The notes under the pieces were generated by a model, which saw only the letters and a program-made list of their open reading frames with translations, was not told where the DNA came from and searched no databases. Positions 1-8,283 of a stretch of 64,000 bases of DNA are shown here, one piece after another. Location: contig DJPN01000029.1 of NCBI GenBank assembly GCA_002438565.1, positions 1 through 64,000 of the forward strand. The letters run 5' to 3'. The stretch comes from Alphaproteobacteria bacterium UBA6411. GTDB taxonomy: Bacteria; Pseudomonadota; Alphaproteobacteria; CAAGCB01; CAG-977. The number at the start of each line of letters is the position of its first letter. The first letter of the stretch is position 1. A program made the position numbers and the translations under genes.

Positions 1-26
1 CATCGGCACCCGTTCCGCCCCATTTT

Positions 27-136
27 CGTCATAACGAGGAGGGCTTTAGCCCGACGTGGTTATCCATTTGCAGAGCGCCGATACAAACGCGGAGTTAGTT
101 GATTGCCACGTCCGCTGACGCGGACTCGCAATGGCG
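27..136. repeat. REP-doublet (REPIN/MITE-like) palindromic repeat
   Basis: The two arms, about 27-66 and 98-136, are inverted copies: each begins near CAT..CGAG and ends with CGTGG..AT. Each arm also carries its own small hairpin (GGGCTTTAGCCC at 41-52 and TCCGCTGACGCGGA at 111-124). This is the architecture of paired REP sequences. No coding potential is credible here. Confidence 0.6.
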
Positions 137-171
137 TTTTTTTTTACTGCGGAGCGGCCTTGAAGGGACGT

Positions 172-203
172 AAAAAAAAGCGGCCGAGGAGGCCGCTTTT
201 TCT
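172..203 (-). terminator. rho-independent terminator, bidirectional shape
   Basis: An 11-bp stem (175-185 with 191-201) of A-run plus GCGGCC pairs with GGCCGC plus T-run around the loop GAGGA. It lies 15 bases beyond the stop codon of the cysteine-rich gene and would end its transcript. The A and T runs on both sides let it act in either direction. Confidence 0.85.
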
Positions 204-217
204 GTAAGGTAGTTATT

Positions 218-2329
218 TTATTCGCGATAGACGCAATAGCCGTCGGAGCATTTTTTGTCCGCCGAACAATCGTCATCCGTCGTGCAGGATTCCGTTGTGG
301 CAACTTTGCAATCATACGGGGCAGAACCATTGCACGAATATCCGCTCGGGCAACTGGTTGATGTACACATGCAGAAATAACTGTGGTTAGAGGAAACACA
401 CCTCGGTTGCTGACCGGAACACGGGTTTTTCTCGCAAGGATCAATGCATTTTCCACCGGAACACATTTTCTGGTTATGGCAGTCTGCGTTGGTTTTGCAG
501 GTTAAAGGTTTGCATATGGTTGTCTCACATTCATATCCCTCACCGCAAGACGTTCTTGTGCAATAACAAACAGGTTTATGGGTAACAGGTATGCATGTAG
601 GCGTTTTTCCAGAACATGGGTTCGGATCGCAAGGGTCAACACATTTTCCGCCGGAACACATTTTATTATTTACGCAATCGTTGTCACTTTTGCACGTATT
701 CGATTTGCAATCAAACGGTGAGGACTCATTGCACGAATATCCGCTCGGGCAACTGGTCGATGTACACATGCAGAAATAACTGTGGCTAGAGGGAACGCAC
801 CTCGGCTGCTGACCGGAACACGGATTCGGATCGCATGCCGGAACGCAAGAGTGGTTTTTGCAATAGTCGTTACTTGTGCAATCATCACTAGTATAACACT
901 TGCCCGCCTGCAGGACGCACTGGTTGTCTTTGCAGTATTCAAAGCTTTCGCAATGGCTGTTCGCGGTGCATTGGACGCATTTTTTGCCGTCCCAAGCGGG
1001 TTTGTCCGCGGGGCAGTCTTTCGCGGGGTTCTGGCAGGTATAGCACATGCCGTCCGAACCGACCGCGGCTTCGTTTTTCAAATAACCCGCGGGGCAGGAT
1101 GTTACGTATCCCATTTCCGCGCAGGTTTTCAGCACACATTCACCGTCCGGCGAACATTTCTGCGTGCCGTCGCAATCCGCGTCTTTGCGGCACTGGGGTT
1201 CGCAAGTATAGCACTGTTCCCCGTTCGTTGCCGTTCCGGCCGCAGTTTTCTTTTCATTCGCAGCACATTCTGTCGCCAGATTCATATCCGCGCAGCCGTT
1301 CGCGACGCAAACGCCGTCCGCCATGTGATAACCGTCGGCGCAGGTGACGCACTGCGTCGTTTCACTGCCGTTCGCAACGTTCGTGCATGTCGCACATTCG
1401 GCGGGGCAGGACAGACATTCGCCCGTTTCGGCGTTCAGATACATGCCTTCGCCGCAATCTTTGGCTTTGCACACGCCGTTTTCCAAGTCATAAGCGGCTT
1501 CACATTCGATGCAGGCATCGGCGGCCGTGCATTTTTTGCATCCCGCCGCGCACGGATTGCATGTGCCGGTAAGTTCGTCCAGATACTGGCCGTCGGGACA
1601 CGTTTTCAGCACGCATTTGCCGTTAACCAAATCATAGGCGGGCAGGCAGGCCGTGCATTGCGTTTCCGTACATTCCAGACAGTTCGGATCCAGCGTGCTG
1701 CATTTGGCGCAATCGTGATCTTTGGGAAAAGTTCCGGCGGAGCAGTTAACCGGCTTACATTCGGCTTCGGCAGTTCCCGCGCCGGCGCAGATTTCGTTGC
1801 CCGCGCAGTCTTCGTTCGAGTTGCAGCCGCCGCAGCCGCCTTTGCCGTTGGCCGTTTTACCGTCGGGGCATCCGCACGCTTCGCCCGCGGAACAGGCGGC
1901 GCACTGCTTCATGCCGCTTTGTTCGACGCATTTCCACCCTTCGCCGCAGGACGTTTCCGTACAGGCGCAGTAGGACTGATGCCCCGTCTTTTTGGGTTCG
2001 CATTCGGGCATGCGCGGGTAATCCGAACATTTTTCGCCGTCCGAATTGACGCCGCCCGAACACAGCTTCACGCATTTTTTGGTTTTGGCGCAGTATTCGT
2101 CGTCCTTGCAGTGCGAATCCGTTTTACACAAAGTCGGACCGACGCAATCGGTTTCCCCCGGCGCGCATCCGAGTTTTTTGTTGACCTTTTTAAAGGCGTC
2201 GAAACTGTCGTCCATTTCGCCCAGCTTTGCGCTGCGCGCGATGACAAAAGCGTCCGCATCGTTCAGCAGGGCGGCCGAAGCCCCCGCCGACCAAAGCAGA
2301 ACGCCAAGACAAAGAATTAATTTTCGCAT
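218..2329 (-). CDS. secreted cysteine-rich repeat protein (EGF/furin-like cysteine pattern)
   Basis: A 703-residue protein whose start is set at the ATG at 2329, because a clear Sec signal peptide follows (MRKLILCLGVLLWSAGASA, residues 1-19) and GGGGAT precedes it; an upstream ATG at 2374 lacks these. The mature part is packed with cysteines in short repeats such as CSGGKC, CPSGYSC, C..DDDC and KCV, resembling EGF, furin or variant-surface-protein motifs. No enzymatic domain is seen. It should be exported and held together by disulfides, possibly at the cell surface. The C-terminal third contains recently duplicated modules. The function is unknown; adhesion or host interaction is a guess. 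It is transcribed alone and ends at a strong terminator. Confidence 0.85.
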   Translation of the reverse strand: MRKLILCLGVLLWSAGASAALLNDADAFVIARSAKLGEMDDSFDAFKKVNKKLGCAPGETDCVGPTLCKTDSHCKDDEYCAKTKKCVKLCSGGVNSDGEKCSDYPRMPECEPKKTGHQSYCACTETSCGEGWKCVEQSGMKQCAACSAGEACGCPDGKTANGKGGCGGCNSNEDCAGNEICAGAGTAEAECKPVNCSAGTFPKDHDCAKCSTLDPNCLECTETQCTACLPAYDLVNGKCVLKTCPDGQYLDELTGTCNPCAAGCKKCTAADACIECEAAYDLENGVCKAKDCGEGMYLNAETGECLSCPAECATCTNVANGSETTQCVTCADGYHMADGVCVANGCADMNLATECAANEKKTAAGTATNGEQCYTCEPQCRKDADCDGTQKCSPDGECVLKTCAEMGYVTSCPAGYLKNEAAVGSDGMCYTCQNPAKDCPADKPAWDGKKCVQCTANSHCESFEYCKDNQCVLQAGKCYTSDDCTSNDYCKNHSCVPACDPNPCSGQQPRCVPSSHSYFCMCTSTSCPSGYSCNESSPFDCKSNTCKSDNDCVNNKMCSGGKCVDPCDPNPCSGKTPTCIPVTHKPVCYCTRTSCGEGYECETTICKPLTCKTNADCHNQKMCSGGKCIDPCEKNPCSGQQPRCVSSNHSYFCMCTSTSCPSGYSCNGSAPYDCKVATTESCTTDDDCSADKKCSDGYCVYRE
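331..824. repeat. intragenic direct repeat pair, 399-bp period
   Basis: Bases about 331-425 recur at 730-824 with only a few substitutions, inside the cysteine-rich gene. The offset of 399 bases is a multiple of three, so a 133-residue block was duplicated in frame. Confidence 0.8.
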
Positions 2330-2406
2330 GAGATATCCCCGAAAAATATTTACTATGATTCTACAGTATGGCATAACTTCAGCCGTTAATAAACAATTAA
2401 AGTTTT

Positions 2407-2991
2407 ATGACGATGAAAAAGCTGTTTTATTTGTTCCGTCACGGGCAAACCGACATGAACGCCGAACGCCGCTGGCAGGGGCGGCTGATTAACGCGCCGC
2501 TGAACGCAACGGGCGTGCGGCAGGCGGAAAATCTGGCAAACAGTTTGATTCCCTGCAAAATTCAAGCGATATTCACGTCGCCTTTGCTGCGCGCCGTGCA
2601 GACCGCAAAAATTGTTGCGGACAAAATCAACGTTCCCGTCATGGAATGCGGCGGGCTAATCGAAGGATGCTTCGGCGCGGCGGAGGGCAAAACCATTTAC
2701 GAAATTTACGCCCTTTTCCCCGACATCGCCCCGCGGTGGGAAAGTTTGGAACCGGAAGACATGGACGTGTGCTTTCCGAACGGGGAAACAAAGCGACAAA
2801 TTCAGACGCGCTGGCTGGCCGCTTTGACGGACATTGCCGAACAGTACCCTTGCGACCGCGTCGGCATATCGGGACACAGCGCCGCCATTCGCTGCACAAT
2901 GTTGGCGTTCGGGCAAAAATATCCGCAAGTTCCGCACGGGACGCCGTTTTGCTTGGAATGGGACGGAAAACGCTTTTCATTTGTCGGATGA
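2407..2991 (+). CDS. histidine phosphatase family protein (phosphoglycerate-mutase-like)
   Basis: 194 residues. The N-terminal RHGQTDMN motif (phospho-accepting His near residue 12) and a second His in the SGHSAA motif near residue 158 mark the histidine phosphatase superfamily, together with the conserved RAVQTA arginine segment. No signal peptide is visible, so it should act in the cytosol on a phosphomonoester. The substrate cannot be told from sequence; alpha-ribazole phosphate and sugar phosphates are the usual candidates. The start may be the ATG at 2407 or the one at 2413; neither has a strong ribosome-binding site. Its 3' end overlaps the convergent sodB gene by 15 bases. Confidence 0.85.
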   Translation: MTMKKLFYLFRHGQTDMNAERRWQGRLINAPLNATGVRQAENLANSLIPCKIQAIFTSPLLRAVQTAKIVADKINVPVMECGGLIEGCFGAAEGKTIYEIYALFPDIAPRWESLEPEDMDVCFPNGETKRQIQTRWLAALTDIAEQYPCDRVGISGHSAAIRCTMLAFGQKYPQVPHGTPFCLEWDGKRFSFVG

Positions 2992-3585
2992 ACCGAAGTT
3001 CGCCGCCGCGAATTCCCAGTTCAGCAGGTTGTCGACGACGGATTGGACGTAATCGGCGCGTTTGTTTTGATAATCCAGATAATACGCGTGTTCCCAGACG
3101 TCAATGGTCAGCAAAGGCGTTTGTCCGTGCGCCGCGGGGGTGTCCGCGTTTGCCGTTTTGACGACTTTCAGCGCGCCGTTTGTTTTGACCAGCCATGCCC
3201 AGCCGCTGCCGAATTGGGACAGGGCGGCGGATTTCAGTTCGGCTTTCAAACTTTCCAATCCGCCGAACGTTTGTGAAACGGCGGTTTTGAAAGTGCCGTC
3301 GGGAAGCTTTCCGTTGCCGTTCGGGGACAAGCTTTTCCAATAAAACGCATGGTTGAAGCTTTGCGCCGCATTGTTGAATATCGCAGATTTTTCGGGTTTT
3401 CCAGCCGTTTCAAGGACGATTTGCTCCAGCGTTTTATTGGCCAGCGCCGAGTTGCGAATCAAATTGTTCAGATTCGTAATGTAAGTTTGATGATGCTTGC
3501 CGTAATGAAAGCCGAGCGTTTTTTCCGATATGAACGGTTCAAGCGCGTTTGCCGCATAAGGCAGAACGGGTAATTCAAAAGCCAT
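2977..3585 (-). CDS. sodB: superoxide dismutase [Fe]
   Basis: 202 residues, the usual length. It converts superoxide to oxygen and hydrogen peroxide in the cytosol. The metal ligands are visible: a His in HYGKHH near residue 27, His in QSFNHAFYW, and Asp/His in DVWEHAYY. The outer-sphere Gln in AAQSFNHAFYW and the segment FGSGWAWLV are typical of the iron rather than manganese type. The ATG at 3585 follows a strong AAAAGGAGG ribosome-binding site. The gene lies 58 bases downstream of hpnE on the same strand, so it may be read with the squalene operon or from its own promoter. Confidence 0.96.
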   Translation of the reverse strand: MAFELPVLPYAANALEPFISEKTLGFHYGKHHQTYITNLNNLIRNSALANKTLEQIVLETAGKPEKSAIFNNAAQSFNHAFYWKSLSPNGNGKLPDGTFKTAVSQTFGGLESLKAELKSAALSQFGSGWAWLVKTNGALKVVKTANADTPAAHGQTPLLTIDVWEHAYYLDYQNKRADYVQSVVDNLLNWEFAAANFGSSDK

Positions 3586-3643
3586 GGTATTCCTCCTTTT
3601 CCTACAGAATACAGGCTTTGCCGGTGGGCGGTAAAGATAGCAA

Positions 3644-4675
3644 TCAGAGCAGGTTCGCCGCCGTTTTGCCGGAACGCACCGCGCCCTCTATCGTGCAGGG
3701 CAATCCCGTGTCCGTCGAATCCCCCGCCAAAATCAAGCCGAATTCGGAATCGGCGGCGGGGCGTTTGGTCTTGCGCGTCTGCAATAATGTGGCGCGGCGG
3801 TCAATGATAACGCGGTTCGGCGGCGTGCTGTCCAGCGAATGAAGCAGCGGGCAAAGGTCGTCCCAGACCCGTTCGGCGATGTTTGCGGTATTCAAGCCGT
3901 TCGCCGCGCTGATGGTGACGGACACGATGCCGTTTTTGCAAAACACCCAATGCGGCAGCATGTCAATCAATCCGGCGACGGGCAAATTATCGGGCAGGGT
4001 CGCGTCCGTTTTGTAATGGATGTTGATAATTGTGCCGAATTCCGCTTTTTTCGGCGGAACGGTCGAAATGATTTTGTCGTCGGGCGAAATCAGAAAATCA
4101 ACGGAATCCGATAAAATGCGGTCAATCTCGAACCCGCGGGCGGGGTGGCTGAAGTAAAATTCGACCTTGTCCTTTAAATAATTGTAAATCGGGTCGACGA
4201 CGGATTGCTTCAGCGACGGAGTTGCCAGATAAATTTGCTTGTCCCGCGCCGCAAAGCACAGCTTCGCCGTTTTGAACAAAAGGGCTTTGTCCGCCGATTC
4301 CGCAGGAGTGTTCAGCACGGATTCCGCCAATAGCTTGTACAATTCGGGCAGATGAAACAACGCTTTGACGGGGTGATTCAAATCCACCGCGAAACAGCTG
4401 AGGTTGCGGCGGTAAAACGTCAAGCTTGACCCAATCGGCCGCAAAGGCGTTTCGGTCGGACATTGGCGCAGGATTTCAAGCAGGGCGGTGTTTGCCCCCA
4501 GCATTAAATGTGTGCCGTTATCCAGCATGCAGTCCCATTCCTTGTCCAAATAGGAATAGCACCGTCCGCCCGCATGATTGGCGGATTCCAGAACAACGAC
4601 ATGATGTCCCGCTTTTTGGGCGTGAAAAGCCGCGCTCAACCCCGCCAAACCCGCGCCGATGACGTATACGGTCAC
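3644..4675 (-). CDS. hpnE: hydroxysqualene dehydroxylase HpnE (FAD-dependent desaturase family)
   Basis: HpnE reduces hydroxysqualene to squalene, the last step of the HpnCDE route to hopanoid precursors. An N-terminal FAD-binding Rossmann motif (VIGAGLAGLSAAF) followed by LESANHAGGR is typical, and a C-terminal AGD..TG segment completes the FAD site. I place the start at the GTG at 4675 because it forms a 4-base GTGA overlap with the hpnD stop; a TTG at 4696 is the longer alternative. At 343 residues it is shorter than the roughly 400-450 usual for HpnE, so part of the substrate domain looks trimmed. The hpnC-hpnD context makes the assignment firm. Confidence 0.88.
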   Translation of the reverse strand: MTVYVIGAGLAGLSAAFHAQKAGHHVVVLESANHAGGRCYSYLDKEWDCMLDNGTHLMLGANTALLEILRQCPTETPLRPIGSSLTFYRRNLSCFAVDLNHPVKALFHLPELYKLLAESVLNTPAESADKALLFKTAKLCFAARDKQIYLATPSLKQSVVDPIYNYLKDKVEFYFSHPARGFEIDRILSDSVDFLISPDDKIISTVPPKKAEFGTIINIHYKTDATLPDNLPVAGLIDMLPHWVFCKNGIVSVTISAANGLNTANIAERVWDDLCPLLHSLDSTPPNRVIIDRRATLLQTRKTKRPAADSEFGLILAGDSTDTGLPCTIEGAVRSGKTAANLL

Positions 4676-5544
4676 GCTTGCCTGCCAATCAGCCAAATAC
4701 GCAAAGCCGTCAGCAGCAGCGTCGATTTCGGCGTTTTAATGCGCGGGCGCACAACGTCCCAGCCGCGTTTTTGCATCGCGTCAAAGATTTTGCGATAAGC
4801 GGCCTGCATAATCACGGCGGGCTTCATTTGTTTGGCGTTCAGTTTGTCCAAAGCGGCATCGGCTTCCGCATACCTCAGCAAGGCTTGTTCCGCCAAAGCC
4901 GCGCGGGCGACACCCAAATTCGGGTGGTTCAGAATTTCGCTCAGGTGCGTGTCGTCCGTGACGACAATACCCGCTTTGTCCAGACATTCCTTGGGCATAT
5001 ACAGGCGGCCGAGCTCCATATCCTCGTCCATATCGCGCAGGATGTTCGTCAGCTGCAAAGCTTCGCCCAAAGTGATTGCGAACCGCTGCGCCGTTTCCGA
5101 AAAATCGCCGAACACACACACGGACAGCATGCCGACCGCTCCTGCAACGCGGCGGCAGTACAGCTGAAGTTCCGTCATTGTCGGCGCGCGCATGCCGTCG
5201 GGAATGTCCATTTCCATGCCGTCAATCAAGGCGACGAATTCGTCCTTGGGCAGATTAAACGTTTTTATCGGCTCAATCAGCGCTTCGGCGATTCGTTGCG
5301 TCGGCTGTCCGCCCGCGTAGATTTTATCCAAATCGTTGCGCCAGACCTGCAAAGCCCGCCGCTTTTGTTCCAACAAAGCGGGTTCGTCGGCGATGTCGTC
5401 GATTTCGCGGCAAAACGCGTAAATCGCAAACATGGCGTCGCGCTTTTGCTTGCCCAGCAACCGCATCGCCCAGTAAAACGAACTGCCCGACCGTTTGACG
5501 ACGGCTTCTACTTCGGCGGCAAGAGGTCTTGTTTCTTGATGCAT
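4672..5544 (-). CDS. hpnD: presqualene diphosphate synthase HpnD
   Basis: 290 residues of the squalene/phytoene synthase fold. HpnD condenses two farnesyl diphosphates to presqualene diphosphate. Both aspartate-rich magnesium-binding motifs are present: REIDDIADE near residue 46 and NILRDMDED near residue 165, with the conserved GRLYMP after the second. It starts inside hpnC (37-base overlap) and ends in a 4-base overlap with hpnE, so the three genes are almost certainly translationally coupled. Confidence 0.93.
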   Translation of the reverse strand: MHQETRPLAAEVEAVVKRSGSSFYWAMRLLGKQKRDAMFAIYAFCREIDDIADEPALLEQKRRALQVWRNDLDKIYAGGQPTQRIAEALIEPIKTFNLPKDEFVALIDGMEMDIPDGMRAPTMTELQLYCRRVAGAVGMLSVCVFGDFSETAQRFAITLGEALQLTNILRDMDEDMELGRLYMPKECLDKAGIVVTDDTHLSEILNHPNLGVARAALAEQALLRYAEADAALDKLNAKQMKPAVIMQAAYRKIFDAMQKRGWDVVRPRIKTPKSTLLLTALRIWLIGRQA

Positions 5545-6386
5545 TTGATTTTCTTTCGTGTCAATCCGTCCCAGACGCCGCGCGTTCCCGCCAGCATCCA
5601 GTCCGTTTTTTCCAAGGCGACTTTGCGTTTCAAAATGTCGCGCTTTTTCAGTTTTTTCAGCAGTCTTTGCGCCAAACGGTAAATGACGCAGACTTCCATT
5701 CTCAGCCCCCGATGCTGAATGACAAGGGGCAGGGGCGACCCTTCGACCAACAGGCTGTCAATCGCCGCCGCCATGCGGTCGAACACGCGGCGTAAAGCTT
5801 CGCAAGTCGTATGGTCGCTGAGGGCTTCGTATTTGATTTTTTCGTCGCTGAACCAGTCGCGCGGGATATAGACGCGCTGACGGTTCTGGTAGTCGTCTTG
5901 GCAATCCTGCAGGTGGTTGTTCAGCTGCAAAGCGGCGCACAGCGCGTCCGCCGGCCAGTACGCCGACGGATTTTCACCGTGCAAATCCAGCATGTAGCGC
6001 CCGACGCTGCCCGCCGAATTGCGGCAGTAGGCCATGACGTCCTCCCATGTTTTATAGGTGAAGCCGATGGCGTCCTGACGGAACGCTTTCAGCAAATCCA
6101 AAGCGTGCTGATTGGTGACGCCCGTTTCCTCCAAGCTTTTGCGCAGGGTTTCTGCGCATTTCGTGTCTTCGTCCGCGTCGCGTAAACCGCGCAAAACGGC
6201 TTCCAAAGCGTCAAGGCGTTTCAGTTTTTCCATGCGCGGCAAATCGGAATCGGCAATGTCGTCCGCCGTTCTGGCGTAATCGTAAAACGCCATGACGTGC
6301 GGGCGCAACTTTGCGGGAATCAAGCGGGAACCGACGGGGAAGTTTTCGCCGTTCGCGTCTTTGGTGCGTTTGATGTCGTGCGTCAT
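5508..6386 (-). CDS. hpnC: hydroxysqualene synthase HpnC
   Basis: 292 residues, squalene/phytoene synthase fold. HpnC converts presqualene diphosphate to hydroxysqualene. The motifs ARTADDIADS near residue 40 and NNHLQDCQDDYQNRQR near residue 160 give the two aspartate-rich sites; the first Asp-rich motif is of the HpnC type. The ATG at 6386 overlaps the trmFO stop by 4 bases. Together with hpnD and hpnE it supplies squalene; a squalene-hopene cyclase is not in this window. Confidence 0.92.
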   Translation of the reverse strand: MTHDIKRTKDANGENFPVGSRLIPAKLRPHVMAFYDYARTADDIADSDLPRMEKLKRLDALEAVLRGLRDADEDTKCAETLRKSLEETGVTNQHALDLLKAFRQDAIGFTYKTWEDVMAYCRNSAGSVGRYMLDLHGENPSAYWPADALCAALQLNNHLQDCQDDYQNRQRVYIPRDWFSDEKIKYEALSDHTTCEALRRVFDRMAAAIDSLLVEGSPLPLVIQHRGLRMEVCVIYRLAQRLLKKLKKRDILKRKVALEKTDWMLAGTRGVWDGLTRKKIKCIKKQDLLPPK

Positions 6387-7732
6387 TTCAAACCTGCCTG
6401 TTCAAGCCATTGCGTCAGCGCGGCGGTCGCCCGTTCGCTTTGCGCGCGTTTGCGGTCAAGCCCTTTGATTTTGCGTTTGCCTTCGGGGACGGGCGGGGGC
6501 GGCATCAGCCCGAAGTTGATGTTCATCGGTTGGAACAATTCGCTTTCCGCCGATACGGTGATGTGGTTCAGCATCGCGCCCAAAGCGGTTTCGGGCGGCG
6601 GCAGGACGATTTCCTTGCCCTGCATTTCCCATGCGGCGAACAGTCCCGCCATCAGCCCGACGGAGGCGCTTTCGACATAACCCTCGCACCCAGTGACTTG
6701 TCCCGCGAAACGCAGATTCGGACGCGCTTTCAAGCGCAAAGTCCTGTCCAAAACGGTCGGCGAATGGATGAACGTGTTGCGGTGAATCCCGCCCAAGCGC
6801 ACGAATTCGGCGTTTTCCAGTCCTGGAATCATCTTGAAAATTCGCTTTTGTTCGCCGTACACCAGTTTTGTTTGAAAGCCGACAAGGTTCAGCAACGTGC
6901 CCTGCTTGTTTTCTTTTCTCAGCTGAACGACGGCATAGGGGCGTTTGCCCGTGTGCGGGTCAAGCAGGCCGACGGGCTTCATCGGACCGAACGCCAGCGT
7001 TTCCCGTCCGCGTTCCGCCATGACTTCAATCGGCAGGCAGCCCTCGAAGTAAGGGGTGTTTTTCTCCCAGTCTTTGAACGCGACCTTTTCTCCCGACAGC
7101 AGGTTGTCGATAAAGGTGTTGTACTGCTCTTCGTCCATGGGGCAGTTGATATAATCGTCGCCGTCGCCCTTATCGTAGCGGGACTGCTTCCACGCTTTGG
7201 CCATATCAACCGAATCGGCTGTCACAATCGGCGCGATGGCGTCGAAAAAGTGCAGAATGTCCCCGCCCGCGACGGCTTGGATTTGTTCCGCCAGACTTGC
7301 GGATGTCAAGGGCCCCGTCGCAATGACGTACATGCCCGAATCCGCGGCGGGCAGTTCGGTCATTTCCGCGCGTTCGATTGTGACAAGCGGATGATTTTCA
7401 AGCGCTTCCCCGATTGTTTTGGAAAAAGCGGCGCGGTCGACCGCCAAAGCTCCGCCCGCGGGAACTTTGTTCAAATCGGCGGCGCGCATAATCAGCGAAT
7501 CGCAGCGGCGCATTTCCTCGTGCAGCAAACCGACGGCGTTATGAATCGCGTCGTCGGAACGCAAAGAGTTTGAACACACCAATTCCGCCAGTCCGTCCGT
7601 GCGGTGCGCGGGCGTTTGTTTGACAGGACGCATTTCTTTTAAAATAACGGGAATTCCCGCTTTGGCTATCTGCCAAGCGGCTTCGCTGCCCGCCAATCCG
7701 CCCCCGATGACGGTGATGGTGTTTTGAGTCAT
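6383..7732 (-). CDS. trmFO: methylenetetrahydrofolate-tRNA-(uracil-54-C5)-methyltransferase TrmFO
   Basis: 449 residues, full length. TrmFO is a folate- and FAD-dependent enzyme that makes ribothymidine at position 54 of the T-loop of tRNAs. The N-terminal FAD motif VIGGGLAGSEAAW, then LKEMRP and LVCSNSLRSDD, are diagnostic, as is CEGYVESASVGLMAG near the C-terminus. A good AAAGGAG precedes the ATG at 7732. It is the first gene of the operon trmFO-hpnC-hpnD-hpnE; the link with squalene genes has no obvious biochemical logic and probably reflects shared expression. Confidence 0.96.
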   Translation of the reverse strand: MTQNTITVIGGGLAGSEAAWQIAKAGIPVILKEMRPVKQTPAHRTDGLAELVCSNSLRSDDAIHNAVGLLHEEMRRCDSLIMRAADLNKVPAGGALAVDRAAFSKTIGEALENHPLVTIERAEMTELPAADSGMYVIATGPLTSASLAEQIQAVAGGDILHFFDAIAPIVTADSVDMAKAWKQSRYDKGDGDDYINCPMDEEQYNTFIDNLLSGEKVAFKDWEKNTPYFEGCLPIEVMAERGRETLAFGPMKPVGLLDPHTGKRPYAVVQLRKENKQGTLLNLVGFQTKLVYGEQKRIFKMIPGLENAEFVRLGGIHRNTFIHSPTVLDRTLRLKARPNLRFAGQVTGCEGYVESASVGLMAGLFAAWEMQGKEIVLPPPETALGAMLNHITVSAESELFQPMNINFGLMPPPPVPEGKRKIKGLDRKRAQSERATAALTQWLEQAGLK

Positions 7733-7752
7733 AAAAAAGCTCCTTTAAAAAA

Positions 7753-7787
7753 TCTTTGCAATAGAATATCCTTATATTCTACAAAGA
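7753..7787. promoter_or_regulatory. imperfect palindrome in divergent promoter region
   Basis: The arms TCTTTG (7753-7758) plus TAGAATAT (7762-7769) pair with ATATTCTA (7774-7781) plus CAAAGA (7782-7787), giving a 14-bp stem with a 3-base bulge and CCTT loop. It sits in the 98-base gap between the divergent trmFO and rhodanese-fold operons. It may be an operator or an RNA hairpin; no T-run makes a terminator unlikely. Confidence 0.5.
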
Positions 7788-7830
7788 CAAGTGTATACCA
7801 CCAAATCTTTTTTTGTAAGGGGCGTTTATA

Positions 7831-8283
7831 ATGAATAGCTTTGCCATCGGTCTGCTGGTTGTCGTGTTTGCATATTATGCCGTTGTGCATTTGATTCCGG
7901 CTTTGCGGCGCAAAATCCGCGGCAAAAACGCCGTGTTCGTTTTGCCTCGCGATTTGGAAAAAAATATGAAAAGCAAAGATTTGCTGATTATAGACATTCG
8001 CGGCAAAAACGAATTTTACGGCTTGTTCGGACATATTGACGGCGCAATCAATCTGCCGTGCGCCGAATTGAAGCTGAGATTGGCCGAAACGGCGGACAGA
8101 CTGGCGGGATTCAAACAAACGGCCGTCGTTGTCGTCGGTTTGCGCGACGAAAAAGCCGTTTACGATGCGTATGACGCTTTGAAACAAAGCGGATTCGCCG
8201 ATGTCGCCCTTTTGGATAAAGGACTGGCGGGGTGGGTGCGCGCAGGACTGCCGACGGTGGAGCGCAATGTCAAAAAAGTTTGA
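7831..8283 (+). CDS. membrane-anchored rhodanese-fold protein, catalytic Cys absent
   Basis: 150 residues. An N-terminal hydrophobic segment (residues about 3-23) is followed by a basic stretch and a rhodanese domain: DIRGKNEFYGLFGHIDGAINLP near residues 52-73 is the classic DxR...GHIxGAxNxP block, and the C-terminal GLAGWVRAGLP matches the family end. The active-site loop reads VVVVGLRDEKAVYDA where catalytic members have Cys after the beta strand, so sulfur transfer by the normal mechanism is not expected. It is probably a cytosol-facing binding module at the inner membrane. AAGGGGCG precedes the ATG. Its stop overlaps the start of the pentapeptide-repeat gene by 17 bases. Confidence 0.85.
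   Translation: MNSFAIGLLVVVFAYYAVVHLIPALRRKIRGKNAVFVLPRDLEKNMKSKDLLIIDIRGKNEFYGLFGHIDGAINLPCAELKLRLAETADRLAGFKQTAVVVVGLRDEKAVYDAYDALKQSGFADVALLDKGLAGWVRAGLPTVERNVKKV

Noticed and set aside
782..2320. A 512-codon open frame on the plus strand
   Set aside because: It lies wholly opposite the cysteine-rich gene, has no signal, domain or ribosome-binding site, and its Phe/Ala/Arg-rich composition is what an antisense frame of a cysteine-rich gene gives.
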